DNA of 64,000 nucleotides from JBFHES01 sp041584015 (GCA_041584015.1 JBFHES010000001.1:9460-73459), one strand, 5' to 3'. Counted from the stretch's first letter, positions 8,440 to 17,694 are shown. The notes: generated by a model from the letters alone, not told the origin. Numbers and translations are program-made.

Positions 8440-9615
8440 ATGGAAAAGAACTTACTTATAATAGATGATGAGGTTGAAATAACGAAATCGTTAGCACGAC
8501 AGTTCAGAAGAGTTTACAATACTTTCACAGCAACATCAGCTAAAGATGCCTTGAAAATAATGGAGGAGGAAAGAATTCAAGTAATCATTTCCGACCAACG
8601 TATGCCTGATACTACGGGTGTCGATTTCTTTTCGCAAATTAAGGATAGGTTTCCAAATGCGTTAAAACTAATTCTAACAGGATATTCAGATATTGATGCT
8701 GTGATTGAAGCCATAAACGAAGGACAAGTGTATCGTTACATTACGAAGCCCTGGAACCCAACAGAGTTAGATTCTATTGTTAAGGCAGCATACGAGAAAG
8801 CAGAACTTGTTGAAAAGAATAAAATACTGATGGAGGACCTTAGTGCTGCTAATAAATTATTGGAAGAAAAAGTAAAAAAACGAACAGAAGAGCTTGAACT
8901 AAAGAACGAAAGTTTGGAGCATCTAAATAAGGAAAAGAATAAATATCTTGGAATTGTTGCCCACGACTTAAGAAACCCAATTGCCACATCTATTATGTTT
9001 GCCGGACTTCTAACTGATGATTATGATAAGTGGACCAAGGAAGAACATCTAGAATTTGCGGGCGAAATTCATGAAAACTGCACCTTCTCTTTAAAGCTTA
9101 TGGAGAACCTTCTTGATGTCTCTAAAATTGAAGCTGGCATTTTTGATCTGGAACTTGAGCAAACCGAGTACATTAGTTTTATTGAGAAAGTCGTTCGGGA
9201 AACAATCTATTTAGCCAAACAGAAATCACAGGACATTCGTATATCTCACACTATCAATTCTGTTCATGTTCAAATTGATAAAAACAAAATAAAGCAGGTA
9301 GTAACCAACTTGCTCACAAATGCCATAAAATACTCGGCAAAGGGAACCGAGATAATTGTTAAGATTAGCACTGACGATTATAATTTAACCACCAGCATTA
9401 TTGATCATGGCCAAGGAATACCGAGCGAAGAGCTTGATGGAATTTTTAATGCTTATAAAGTCAGTAGCGTAAAAGCCACAGATGACGAGAAGTCAACCGG
9501 TCTAGGATTAGCAATTGTAAACAAAATAGTTAAAGCTCATCATGGACAATGTAGCGTGAGCAGCACAGTTGGTAAAGGTTCCAAATTTTTATTCAATCTA
9601 CCACTGCCACTATAA
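8440..9615 (+). CDS. Receiver domain-histidine kinase hybrid
   Basis: The order is reversed relative to ordinary hybrid kinases: receiver first, kinase second. The receiver (1-120) has acidic pocket D9-D10, phosphoacceptor D52, T80 and K103, all in place. A long coiled coil (about 120-165) leads to a HisKA domain with His175 in GIVAHDLRNP, then an ATPase domain with N box (QVVTNLLTNAIKY), G1 (DHGQGI) and G2 (STGLGLAI). There is no DNA-binding domain. It starts 17 bases after the upstream kinase, so the natural model is a relay: kinase to receiver, which in turn switches the second kinase. The final output regulator is not in this window. Confidence 0.92.
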   Translation: MEKNLLIIDDEVEITKSLARQFRRVYNTFTATSAKDALKIMEEERIQVIISDQRMPDTTGVDFFSQIKDRFPNALKLILTGYSDIDAVIEAINEGQVYRYITKPWNPTELDSIVKAAYEKAELVEKNKILMEDLSAANKLLEEKVKKRTEELELKNESLEHLNKEKNKYLGIVAHDLRNPIATSIMFAGLLTDDYDKWTKEEHLEFAGEIHENCTFSLKLMENLLDVSKIEAGIFDLELEQTEYISFIEKVVRETIYLAKQKSQDIRISHTINSVHVQIDKNKIKQVVTNLLTNAIKYSAKGTEIIVKISTDDYNLTTSIIDHGQGIPSEELDGIFNAYKVSSVKATDDEKSTGLGLAIVNKIVKAHHGQCSVSSTVGKGSKFLFNLPLPL

Positions 9616-9690
9616 TTAGAAATATCCTCAGTTTTGTAGATTTGCCTCTCAAGAACCTAAACTATTTATTGGCACCAACCATTTAATTCT

Positions 9691-11766
9691 CTATTTCTCA
9701 ACAATAACAAACTCGGTACGACGATTAAGCGCTCGGCCCTGTTCGTTGTCATTTGAAGCAACAGGTTTATTAGCACCAAATCCCTTGGAGCTCATTCGGC
9801 TGGCATCAATGCCTTGAGAACCTAAATAATCTGCTACAGCCGCTGCTCTTCGTTTCGATAGATCCATGTTGGCAGCTGCATTACCTATATTATCCGTGTG
9901 CCCCTGAATAGCTATTCTTAGCGACGCATTTTCGCTCATAAACTCAATAAAATTATCGAGTACCACTTTCGATGCATTATCAAACTCGGCAGAATTGGTT
10001 GCAAATAGAATGTTATTTAATTTAACAGTTGTACCTACCTCAATAGGTTTCACCTCAACTTCTACCTCAACTGGTTCATCTATCTCGGCAAGCTCGTCCG
10101 GAACAAAATAACGGGATGTAAATGCATAGTCCTTCTTTTTTACGGTCATGATGAATTCATCCTTTTCTTCGAAAGCAATTGCCACCGCATAACGCCCCGT
10201 CATCTTATCAACCATGCCTTCAATTACCCGCTTACCGTCTGCACTTTTCATTTCTACCTTGGCATCGGTAATCTCTGCGCCTTGCTCATCCAGCAATTGC
10301 CCTTTTACAAAAAGCACTTTCTCTGGTCGGGCTTCCTCGTAAAGATCGAACGAATAAATATCATATCCACCACTTCCATCCAATTTATTCGAAGAGAGAA
10401 ATGCCTTCTTTCCGTCGGTACTTACCATAAATCCAATATCATCGTCAGGTGTATTTATTGGATAACCAATATTCACAGGTTCACTCCAACTATCATCTTC
10501 GTTTTGCCTTGAATAATAAATATCGTACCCGCCAACACCTGTTCTTCCGTTTGATGAAAAGTACAATGTTTTACTATCTGAATGCAAGAAAGGCGATTTC
10601 TCGTCACGATCTGAATTTATCTTATGATCCATGCTAATTGCTTTGGACCACACACCATCATTACCTAACTTAGACTGGTAGATATCAGTAGTCAAATCTC
10701 CCAAATGTGCTCTTCTCAGGCTAACAAAATAAAGATCCTTGCCATCGGCCGAAACAGTAGGCTGACTTTCCCAGGTACATTTACCATTAACATTTGGCCC
10801 AAGATTCTTAAACTCCGACCAAGCGCCATCGGTATAATCAGATGAATAAATATCACAATTATTATAAGGTTGCCCCTGACATTCGGTGAACTCGCAGATG
10901 GTCATAAAAATGTGGTTGTTATCTATCGTAATTGCTGCTGCTCCCTGCTTTAGTCCCTGATTAAACGGATAGGGCAAACTCTCGCCTGAGGAGAAAGATA
11001 ACTCGCCTTCGCCATCAACCCGCTGACTAATTTTAAAGTGCTCGAATCGCTTCTGAATAGTCGTATATCGATCGTTCGCATCAAAGCGATGTGTATAAAA
11101 AAGGAAAGCTCCATCAGGGCTTATCATAGGTAAAAACTCGTCGGTTTTAGTAGAAACACCTTGAACAAGCACCGGACTAAACGGTACGGGATTGTTCATC
11201 AAATCAAGGTATTCATTCATTTCCTTGATAGAGTTCTGAGCATATTCATTTTCATCCTTATTTCTATTCCCGTTCTTTTCAATAAAAAGTTGGAAATATT
11301 TTGTCGCCTGCTCGGATTCTGCTTTATCCAACATACCATTCTCAGTATCTTGAGCACGCATATAATGATATTGTCCTACGTAAAAATAGGAGAAGTAATA
11401 ATCGAAGGCATCGCAATTTTCAATCACACGGAGATAGTAATTCTTTGCAGTTTGCAAATACTTTGTTCTGCCAGCCATTCCTTTTTTCCAGTTACTCTCT
11501 GCTAAGATGTAAAGCAGCTCAGCAAAATCAGGTTCAAGTTCAAGCACCTCAAGTAACATGGCAGTACTTTCCTTATGTTTTGTTCGAGGCATCTTAAGTG
11601 CCTTGTCGTATAGTTTGATGGCCTTTTTGCTAGTCATCTCTGTACAACCAAAGTCTTCCTGTGCAATTAAACCCATTGGTTTAAAAAGGAACAAAACCAG
11701 ACTGAAGACTACCAGCAATTTCAGCTTATTATATAAATTCATTCTCCTCATTGTTCTGCGAACCAT
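9691..11766 (-). CDS. OmpA-family protein with TPR, PD40 propeller and CRD domains (PorE-like)
   Basis: A 691-residue cell-envelope protein. The signal peptide is MNLYNKLKLLVVFSLVLFLF...AQ. The ATG at 11742 is an equally good start, and the frame upstream to 11766 adds an Arg-rich n-region. Domains in order are TPR repeats (about 40-190), a PD40-type beta-propeller (200-480, with repeated DIYYS and DGK motifs), a carboxypeptidase regulatory-like fold (490-560) and an OmpA C-terminal peptidoglycan-binding domain (575-690: FATNSAEFD, GHTDNIG, NRRTEF). This is the architecture of PorE, the T9SS-associated protein that binds peptidoglycan. Bacteroidota carry many paralogues with the same layout, so assignment to PorE itself is uncertain. 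Its likely place is the periplasm, linking an outer-membrane complex to the wall. Confidence 0.85.
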   Translation of the reverse strand: MVRRTMRRMNLYNKLKLLVVFSLVLFLFKPMGLIAQEDFGCTEMTSKKAIKLYDKALKMPRTKHKESTAMLLEVLELEPDFAELLYILAESNWKKGMAGRTKYLQTAKNYYLRVIENCDAFDYYFSYFYVGQYHYMRAQDTENGMLDKAESEQATKYFQLFIEKNGNRNKDENEYAQNSIKEMNEYLDLMNNPVPFSPVLVQGVSTKTDEFLPMISPDGAFLFYTHRFDANDRYTTIQKRFEHFKISQRVDGEGELSFSSGESLPYPFNQGLKQGAAAITIDNNHIFMTICEFTECQGQPYNNCDIYSSDYTDGAWSEFKNLGPNVNGKCTWESQPTVSADGKDLYFVSLRRAHLGDLTTDIYQSKLGNDGVWSKAISMDHKINSDRDEKSPFLHSDSKTLYFSSNGRTGVGGYDIYYSRQNEDDSWSEPVNIGYPINTPDDDIGFMVSTDGKKAFLSSNKLDGSGGYDIYSFDLYEEARPEKVLFVKGQLLDEQGAEITDAKVEMKSADGKRVIEGMVDKMTGRYAVAIAFEEKDEFIMTVKKKDYAFTSRYFVPDELAEIDEPVEVEVEVKPIEVGTTVKLNNILFATNSAEFDNASKVVLDNFIEFMSENASLRIAIQGHTDNIGNAAANMDLSKRRAAAVADYLGSQGIDASRMSSKGFGANKPVASNDNEQGRALNRRTEFVIVEK

Positions 11767-11823
11767 TTAAAAGAGTTCACATTTTTCTGCTACTGCTTAA
11801 GTAACCTAATAAAGTCTACAATA

Positions 11824-14589
11824 TTATAATTTCTCAGCCTGTTTTTTAGCATCCTCAAGCACTTTATCTGCTTTTTCATCTGCTTCCTGTACCAGCCTGT
11901 CAGCTTTGTCTTTAGCTTCACTTCTTAACTTATCAGCAGCTTTTTTCGCCAATCTCTTTTCGATAATCGATTTCTTTTCTGCAGCCTTTTCTACTTTCAG
12001 CGCTTGATTCTCTGCTTCCTTTTTAATTTTCTCTGCCGTTTTGCGTGCTTCAGCTTTAATTTTCTCGGCTTTCTTTTCTGCATCCGCAATTAGCTTTGCG
12101 GCCTTTTCTTTAGCCTCATTTTTAAGCTTATCCTTTTGCTCGTCAATCTTAGCAGTAACAACTTCTTTTACCTGCTCTTTAGCTCCTTCAATTACCGAAC
12201 CTCCGGTATCGCCAAGTTTAACGGCAAGTTTGGGATCACTTAAAGTACCCTTTACCAAAACATCAAAATTAATCTCATCGCCTAAGAACTTATCTATCCC
12301 TTTTGGCAACACGCCATCTGTTAACGATGTCATACTCGATTTTGGAACACTCATGGCGATTGTCGCATCTAAGCCACCATCTATTTTCTGTTTACTCGAT
12401 ATTACCGCTTTAGAACTTCCAACCTTGGTTGTAAAAGGTTTTAACTCAAGAGTGCCATCCTGCATGACATACTGAACATCAACATTCTTAAGTTTCGGAT
12501 TTTTTAGCGAGTTGGTCATCAATTTTTCTGACAACTGGGTAAAAAACTTAGCATTGCTAATGGCAATATTATTTGATGTAAATCTACCTTGGCTATTAAC
12601 TGATGCCAGCAACGGCATCATTGATTGATCTAGCAAGCTATTGATCGTTAACTTGGCTGAGACTTTACCCTGACTGTATTTAGCAATTGGCGCCAACTTT
12701 TTAACAGTCACAAAACTCGCATAGGTTTCAGGAATATCAAAATCTGTGATATTAATTCCAAAATCGATCTCCGGCTTACTAACATCATAAGAGTCGTAGT
12801 ATCCGTTTAGCAACATACTTCCGCCAAGCATTTGCATGGTTACCTTCTCCATATCAGCTTTTCCGTTTTTCAATTTAATCACCCCTTCAAGTTGATCAAT
12901 ATTCATCGTGCCATAAACAATTCGCCCCAGACTCGCGGTCAGTGTCAAATCAAGATTCTTAGGAATTTCAATTACCGATAAAGCCGCAGTATCTTCTGCT
13001 GTAGCGGCAGCTTCCTCGGCCTCCTCTCCCATTAAAGAGCTGATATCTAAAAAAGTTGAAGCTATGGACAAACTTCCTTTAAGCACCTCATTATCTTTAA
13101 ATGCATAAGGCAGGTAATTTTCAATGTGTCCTTGCAGACTCAAATCATTCTCACCAATGGTAGCATCAAAGTTGGTAAGATTAATTTCTTGAGGACTAAA
13201 ATTCATATTCGCCTGGCTAATAGACATACCGTCAGGTATATCAGGGCTGGTCATTTCGAAGTCTTGCAGTTTCATTTTTCCGTTTGCAGCGAACTTATGA
13301 TATTCCTCATTTTCAATGGCTGACATTTGCCCCATCAATTTCAGACTAAAATCTACCACACCTTTAATATCGGTATCGTCTAACGGTATCACATCCCTTA
13401 ATGAAGCAAAATCAATTCTTGCGTCTATTTGCCCATTAATGGCCGGATCGGACATTGGGGTTTTTAGCAGCAGATTCATATCAAATGGATTCTGGCCCAG
13501 GTCAACATGAAACTTACTTATATCAATTGTAGTATTATCAAGGTCGCCTCCAGGGTTATTAATCTTAACATCAATATTTACATTTTCTGCCGATCTTGGC
13601 AAGTCAGGATATTTAAAAAAGGCCTTATCCACTTTTAAATTAAAATCGAATCCAGGTATTTCTGTTTCGCTATACAAACCTTTTGCAGATCCGTTGAAAG
13701 CAACATTTCCAAAGGCTTGCAAGTCGCTAAAATCATTCATATAAACAGCAGGAACAAGCGACAAGAGTGGTTTGAATTCCGATCCCGGAGATGCAAACTT
13801 CAAATCCATATCAATATCTTCCGAAGGCATTGCCAACCATCCATCCAATGTTAACGGGAAGCTGTTTAATGAAATGCTATTTTCTTTAAAAGTGAATTTG
13901 AACTGTTCCAGATCGAGAAACATGTTAATATCCATTACCACATTAGTTTGCGTTAAATAACTCAAACCTTCGTAAACAAAATCAACGGCCGCAATCGTGC
14001 CATTTAGCTTAAGGTCGGTTGTATTTTCTGTAAAATCACCCTGCAATCCCATGCTAAAATCGTTCATTGCAAAGAGCATGTCCATGGTGTAATCATCATA
14101 CACAACGATACCATGATTGATTTGAAAATGCTTTAAACTAAACTCCATATCAGAGGAAGTTGTATCGAGCTCTTCTACTGCTGGCTCATCTCCAGCCACT
14201 GCAATGTCGTAATTAGCAGCACCATCTTTTAGCACTTTAACAAACACAACCGGATCGTCTAACTGAATACGTTTAACAGAGATTTGGCTACCCTGCATTA
14301 CTTTAAATAAATCAATATCTAACTCCATGTTTGGCAAATAAAGTAGTGTATCGCCCTGAAACTCATCAAGCCCTGAAACAGACAGATTCTGCATGGTAAT
14401 GCAAAAATCAGGAAAGCTCTTGAACAAGGACAAATCTATATTTCCAAAATCTACCTCTGCATGAACACTCTTATTTACCTCAGCTTTTATTGTTTCAACA
14501 ATTTTACCTTTAAAGATAAAAGGAAGCACAGCTATTACTGCAAATAGCACGACAAGAACAATTGCAAAAACTTTAAAGAATTTCTTCAT
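11824..14589 (-). CDS. AsmA-family inner-membrane-anchored protein with C-terminal coiled coil
   Basis: A 921-residue protein with an N-terminal membrane anchor (MKKFFKVFAIVLVVLFAVIA) and a long periplasmic beta-rich body typical of the AsmA/TamB superfamily, whose members are proposed lipid-transfer bridges between membranes. The C-terminal region around residues 700-790 has the AsmA-type GRFTSNNIAISNAKFF motif. The last ~130 residues are a low-complexity Lys/Ala/Glu helix (repeats such as EKAAKLIADAEKKAEKI) that ordinary AsmA proteins lack. It may wrap, cross the wall, or oligomerise. The gene lies just upstream of the OmpA/TPR gene on the same strand, with a 57-base gap, so the two may be co-transcribed. 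Confidence 0.85.
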   Translation of the reverse strand: MKKFFKVFAIVLVVLFAVIAVLPFIFKGKIVETIKAEVNKSVHAEVDFGNIDLSLFKSFPDFCITMQNLSVSGLDEFQGDTLLYLPNMELDIDLFKVMQGSQISVKRIQLDDPVVFVKVLKDGAANYDIAVAGDEPAVEELDTTSSDMEFSLKHFQINHGIVVYDDYTMDMLFAMNDFSMGLQGDFTENTTDLKLNGTIAAVDFVYEGLSYLTQTNVVMDINMFLDLEQFKFTFKENSISLNSFPLTLDGWLAMPSEDIDMDLKFASPGSEFKPLLSLVPAVYMNDFSDLQAFGNVAFNGSAKGLYSETEIPGFDFNLKVDKAFFKYPDLPRSAENVNIDVKINNPGGDLDNTTIDISKFHVDLGQNPFDMNLLLKTPMSDPAINGQIDARIDFASLRDVIPLDDTDIKGVVDFSLKLMGQMSAIENEEYHKFAANGKMKLQDFEMTSPDIPDGMSISQANMNFSPQEINLTNFDATIGENDLSLQGHIENYLPYAFKDNEVLKGSLSIASTFLDISSLMGEEAEEAAATAEDTAALSVIEIPKNLDLTLTASLGRIVYGTMNIDQLEGVIKLKNGKADMEKVTMQMLGGSMLLNGYYDSYDVSKPEIDFGINITDFDIPETYASFVTVKKLAPIAKYSQGKVSAKLTINSLLDQSMMPLLASVNSQGRFTSNNIAISNAKFFTQLSEKLMTNSLKNPKLKNVDVQYVMQDGTLELKPFTTKVGSSKAVISSKQKIDGGLDATIAMSVPKSSMTSLTDGVLPKGIDKFLGDEINFDVLVKGTLSDPKLAVKLGDTGGSVIEGAKEQVKEVVTAKIDEQKDKLKNEAKEKAAKLIADAEKKAEKIKAEARKTAEKIKKEAENQALKVEKAAEKKSIIEKRLAKKAADKLRSEAKDKADRLVQEADEKADKVLEDAKKQAEKL

Positions 14590-14835
14590 AGTGGATGGCG
14601 TTTAATTTAATCTCAAAAATAAAAAACTTATAGCGTCTGCTTACGCATTAGGTAATTGTTTTTAACTCTTCTTATCGATTTTTGTTTTAATTCAACATGC
14701 ATTTAATCAAAATACTACACTTTCCTTCCTTCATCGAATTATTGAGTAAGCGAAATGCTAAAAACTGTTAAGTTCCGCTTGCACTTGAACCAGTTTTCAG
14801 AAACGCTGTTTCTATTGCATAAAACATGATAAAAA

Positions 14836-15369
14836 ATGAATATGACTAAAGTAAGAATCATCATGAGTATTTGCCTCGCCCTAATTATTAGTATGGCAGA
14901 AGCTCAAAGTATTGACAGTAGTAAATCAAAAGTAGCTTTTGCCATTGGCAATATGAAGTTTAAAACAGTTGAAGGAACATTTACCGGTATGAGTGGTAAT
15001 CTTAAATTTAACACATCTGAAATTAGCCAAGCTAGCTTTGATGTTTGCATTATGGCCAATACGGTTAACACCAACAATGCTAAAAGAGACGATCATTTGC
15101 GTAACGAAGACTTTTTTGATGTTGAGAAATATCCATCAATTTGTTTTAATTCCACATCTGTTCAAAAAACAACAAAAGGATACCTCACCAAAGGGAAGCT
15201 TACCATGCATGGAGTAAGTAAGGAAATTGAAATTCCATTTTCAATAAAAGGCAATAGCCTGGAAGGACAATTCTCCATTAGCCGTTATGATTACAATGTT
15301 GGCACCGACACTGGCACATTCATGGTTTCAGAAGATGTAGAAATAACCATTACTTGCGTGCTCAAATAA
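14836..15369 (+). CDS. YceI-family periplasmic lipid/isoprenoid-binding protein
   Basis: A 177-residue exported protein with signal peptide MNMTKVRIIMSICLALIISM...EAQS. The mature part is the YceI beta-barrel: it opens with SKSKVAFAIGNMKFKTVEGTF, has NNAKRDDHLRNEDFFDVEKYP in the middle (the family hallmark), and ends GTDTGTFMVSEDVEITI. Known members bind polyisoprenoids or amphiphiles inside the barrel. Length is normal for the family. The pirin gene follows 66 bases later on the same strand and could share the transcript. Confidence 0.93.
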   Translation: MNMTKVRIIMSICLALIISMAEAQSIDSSKSKVAFAIGNMKFKTVEGTFTGMSGNLKFNTSEISQASFDVCIMANTVNTNNAKRDDHLRNEDFFDVEKYPSICFNSTSVQKTTKGYLTKGKLTMHGVSKEIEIPFSIKGNSLEGQFSISRYDYNVGTDTGTFMVSEDVEITITCVLK

Positions 15370-15435
15370 CATCATGATTGTTTGAACATAATCATCTGCA
15401 TAGCACAAAACAAATAAACCTTTAAATGAAAAATT

Positions 15436-16563
15436 ATGACCAAATCGAATAGTAGACGAAGCTTTTTACAAAAGATAGCAGCAGTAACCAGCGGAGCGGT
15501 TTTAGCGTCCAAAGGTGGTTTTTCATTTAACAACAAACCTTCCATGAAAAAAGATACAATCAAAGAAATAAAGCCTTTGGGTTTTCAATGGGAAACAAGC
15601 GATCCATTTTTGTTTTGCGTTCATCATGAAGATTTTTTCCCAAAAGGAAATAAAGACATGGGACCGGCAGTTAGCCTTGCCGGTCGCCAGATAGGGCAAG
15701 ACTTTCTAATAAAAGACGGATGGCGCATGTATCATGGCGAAAAGGTTCCCGGCTTTCCGGGTCATCCACATCGAGGTTTTGAAACAATTACGGTTGTTCG
15801 AAAAGGCATGGTAGATCATACCGACTCGCAGGGTGCAGCAGGCAGATATGGAGATGGAGACGTTCAATGGATGACAGCCGGAAAAGGTTTACTGCATGCG
15901 GAAATGTTTCCTCTTATTCATGAAACCAAGGAAAACCCAATGGAGTTATTCCAGATTTGGTTGAACCTGCCAAAGGCAAGCAAATTTGTTGAGCCTCATT
16001 TTAAAATGCTATGGGCCGATACTATTCCTAAATATCAGCATAAGGATGAAAACGGTCGTACCACAAACATTGAAGTAATTGCTGGCAATATCCAAAACAA
16101 CTTTGCACCGGCTCCACCACCTAATTCCTGGGCTGCGAATAAAGAGAATGAAGTTGCCATTTGGAATATTCAAATGGAACCAAATGCAAGCTGGACACTT
16201 CCAGGAGCCGACGCAAATATTAATAGAACACTATATTTTTACAAAGGAGATGAACTTCTAATTGGCAATCAATCGCTCGCATATTATCATTCGGCACAAA
16301 TTGATGCCGAGGTCGGAATTACCTTGACAAGCGGCAACGAGGAATGTAAAATCCTGATTCTTCAGGGAAAGCCAATTGGAGAGCCAGTGGTGCAGCATGG
16401 CCCATTTGTTATGAACACAAAAGAAGAAATTCAACAAGCTTTTAAAGATTATCAGGAAACCGAATTTGGTGGCTGGCCATGGCCAGTTATGGGACCCGTT
16501 CATCCGAGAGAAAAAGGGCGATTCGCGTCACATGCCGATGGTAGGATTGAAACAAAAAGCTAA
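15436..16563 (+). CDS. Pirin-family cupin with twin-arginine (Tat) signal
   Basis: A 375-residue bicupin. The N-terminus (S6-R7-R8-S9-F10-L11, then a hydrophobic AAVTSGAVLAS region) is a clear twin-arginine export signal, which is unusual because most pirins are cytoplasmic. The metal site is intact: H110 and H112 in GHPHRGFET, H154 and E156 in LLHAEM, matching the four Fe ligands of characterised pirins (quercetinase-type activity in YhhW and human pirin). The QWMTAGKG motif of the family is present. Tat export fits a protein that folds and takes its metal in the cytoplasm before transport. The substrate is unknown. The protein is about 90 residues longer than common pirins, partly because of the signal. 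Confidence 0.92.
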   Translation: MTKSNSRRSFLQKIAAVTSGAVLASKGGFSFNNKPSMKKDTIKEIKPLGFQWETSDPFLFCVHHEDFFPKGNKDMGPAVSLAGRQIGQDFLIKDGWRMYHGEKVPGFPGHPHRGFETITVVRKGMVDHTDSQGAAGRYGDGDVQWMTAGKGLLHAEMFPLIHETKENPMELFQIWLNLPKASKFVEPHFKMLWADTIPKYQHKDENGRTTNIEVIAGNIQNNFAPAPPPNSWAANKENEVAIWNIQMEPNASWTLPGADANINRTLYFYKGDELLIGNQSLAYYHSAQIDAEVGITLTSGNEECKILILQGKPIGEPVVQHGPFVMNTKEEIQQAFKDYQETEFGGWPWPVMGPVHPREKGRFASHADGRIETKS

Positions 16564-16621
16564 TAGTATCGCCAGAAAATAAAAAACAGATAAGTTATCT
16601 TTAGGCTCTATTTGAAATATC

Positions 16622-17275
16622 ATGACAGAGCAACTCATAATTGACAAAACAGTCGTATTTGTAAAAGCTACACTTGCTAATGCTGAAGGCGGACATGACT
16701 GGTGGCATATTTACCGCGTATGGAAACTAGCCAAACAGATAGCTGCAAAAGAAGAGGTTAATTTATTTGTTGTTGAGCTTGGTGCATTGCTGCACGACAT
16801 TGCCGACTCAAAATTTAACAACGGATATGAAAGCATTGGCCCTCTAAAAACAAGAACCTTTCTCAGCTCCCTAAATCTGGATAAACAACTGATCGATCAT
16901 ATCGAAAACATTGTTAGCCACGTTTCATTTAAAGGAGGCAATCTTGAACAAACTTTTAAATCACCGGAGCTGGATGTTATTCAGGATGCTGACAGACTAG
17001 ATGCTATGGGTGCGGTCGGTATTGCCCGAACCTTTAATTATGGTGGATTTAAAAACCGATTGCTTTACGATCCGGCGATTGAGCCAAACCTGCACATGAC
17101 TAAAGAAGAGTACAAAAGAAGTACGGCTCCAACCATCAATCACTTCTACGAAAAGTTACTTTTGTTAAAAGACAGAATGAACACCGCATCAGGTAAGGAA
17201 TTGGCTCAACAACGACATAAATTCATGGAAAACTATCTTGAACAATTTTTCAACGAATGGAATGGAAATTTATAA
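16622..17275 (+). CDS. HD-domain phosphohydrolase (YedJ-like)
   Basis: A 217-residue soluble metal-dependent hydrolase. Ligands are visible in order: H25/H29 in GGHDWWH, H58-D59 in LLHDIAD, and an Asp in QDADRLDAMGAVGIARTF. This pattern and length match the YedJ/YpgQ group, which act on nucleotides or related phosphates; the substrate is not known. A TATCTTTA sequence (16596-16603), one mismatch from the Bacteroidota -7 box, lies before the start codon, so the gene may have its own promoter. Confidence 0.9.
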   Translation: MTEQLIIDKTVVFVKATLANAEGGHDWWHIYRVWKLAKQIAAKEEVNLFVVELGALLHDIADSKFNNGYESIGPLKTRTFLSSLNLDKQLIDHIENIVSHVSFKGGNLEQTFKSPELDVIQDADRLDAMGAVGIARTFNYGGFKNRLLYDPAIEPNLHMTKEEYKRSTAPTINHFYEKLLLLKDRMNTASGKELAQQRHKFMENYLEQFFNEWNGNL

Positions 17276-17415
17276 AAAATTGCTGTTATTTAACAAGCAA
17301 ATAAATTAATCAATTATTTATAACTTTTTAAAGTTCTGACCGTAACAGCCTGCACAACCATGAGAGGTCAATAGTAGCCTTTTGTTAATATGGTTAACAC
17401 TGATAAGAGTTAGCG

Positions 17416-17694
17416 ATGCGACAATTAATTATGACAAACAGCAAACAACAAACGAACACCAGCAACAACTTTGTATGTCCCAAAATGGATAATTGTCCTA
17501 TATTTCAAAATAACATATTAAATAAAACCACCGGAGAAACCTATAAGGAGCTTTATTGTAAAAACGAAAAAACGCATACAAGCTGTAAGCGATTTATCAT
17601 CTCAGAAACAACAGGCTCATCAGCTCCTAATTATGTTTTACCCAATTGCAATTTAAGCATCTCTGAAATTATTATTAGATCACGCGATAGCTAG
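17416..17694 (+). CDS. Small cysteine-rich protein, probable metal-binding module
   Basis: 92 residues (77 or more if the second ATG at 17431 is used; that start drops MRQLI and looks as good). It contains CPKMDNCPIFQ, then YKELYC and TSCKRF. This CP-x4-CPIF...YK-x2-YC...C-x-RF spacing recurs in short modules attached to bacterial sensor proteins and as stand-alone peptides (for example CPFFNDK...KYCLG...CARY). The four or five Cys probably bind a metal or Fe-S cluster. No function is known. The neighbours are unrelated. Confidence 0.6.
   Translation: MRQLIMTNSKQQTNTSNNFVCPKMDNCPIFQNNILNKTTGETYKELYCKNEKTHTSCKRFIISETTGSSAPNYVLPNCNLSISEIIIRSRDS

Noticed and set aside
12041..12475. Plus-strand 144-codon open frame rich in Ser/Phe/Ala
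   Set aside because: It is the antisense shadow of the Lys/Ala/Glu coiled coil of the AsmA gene.
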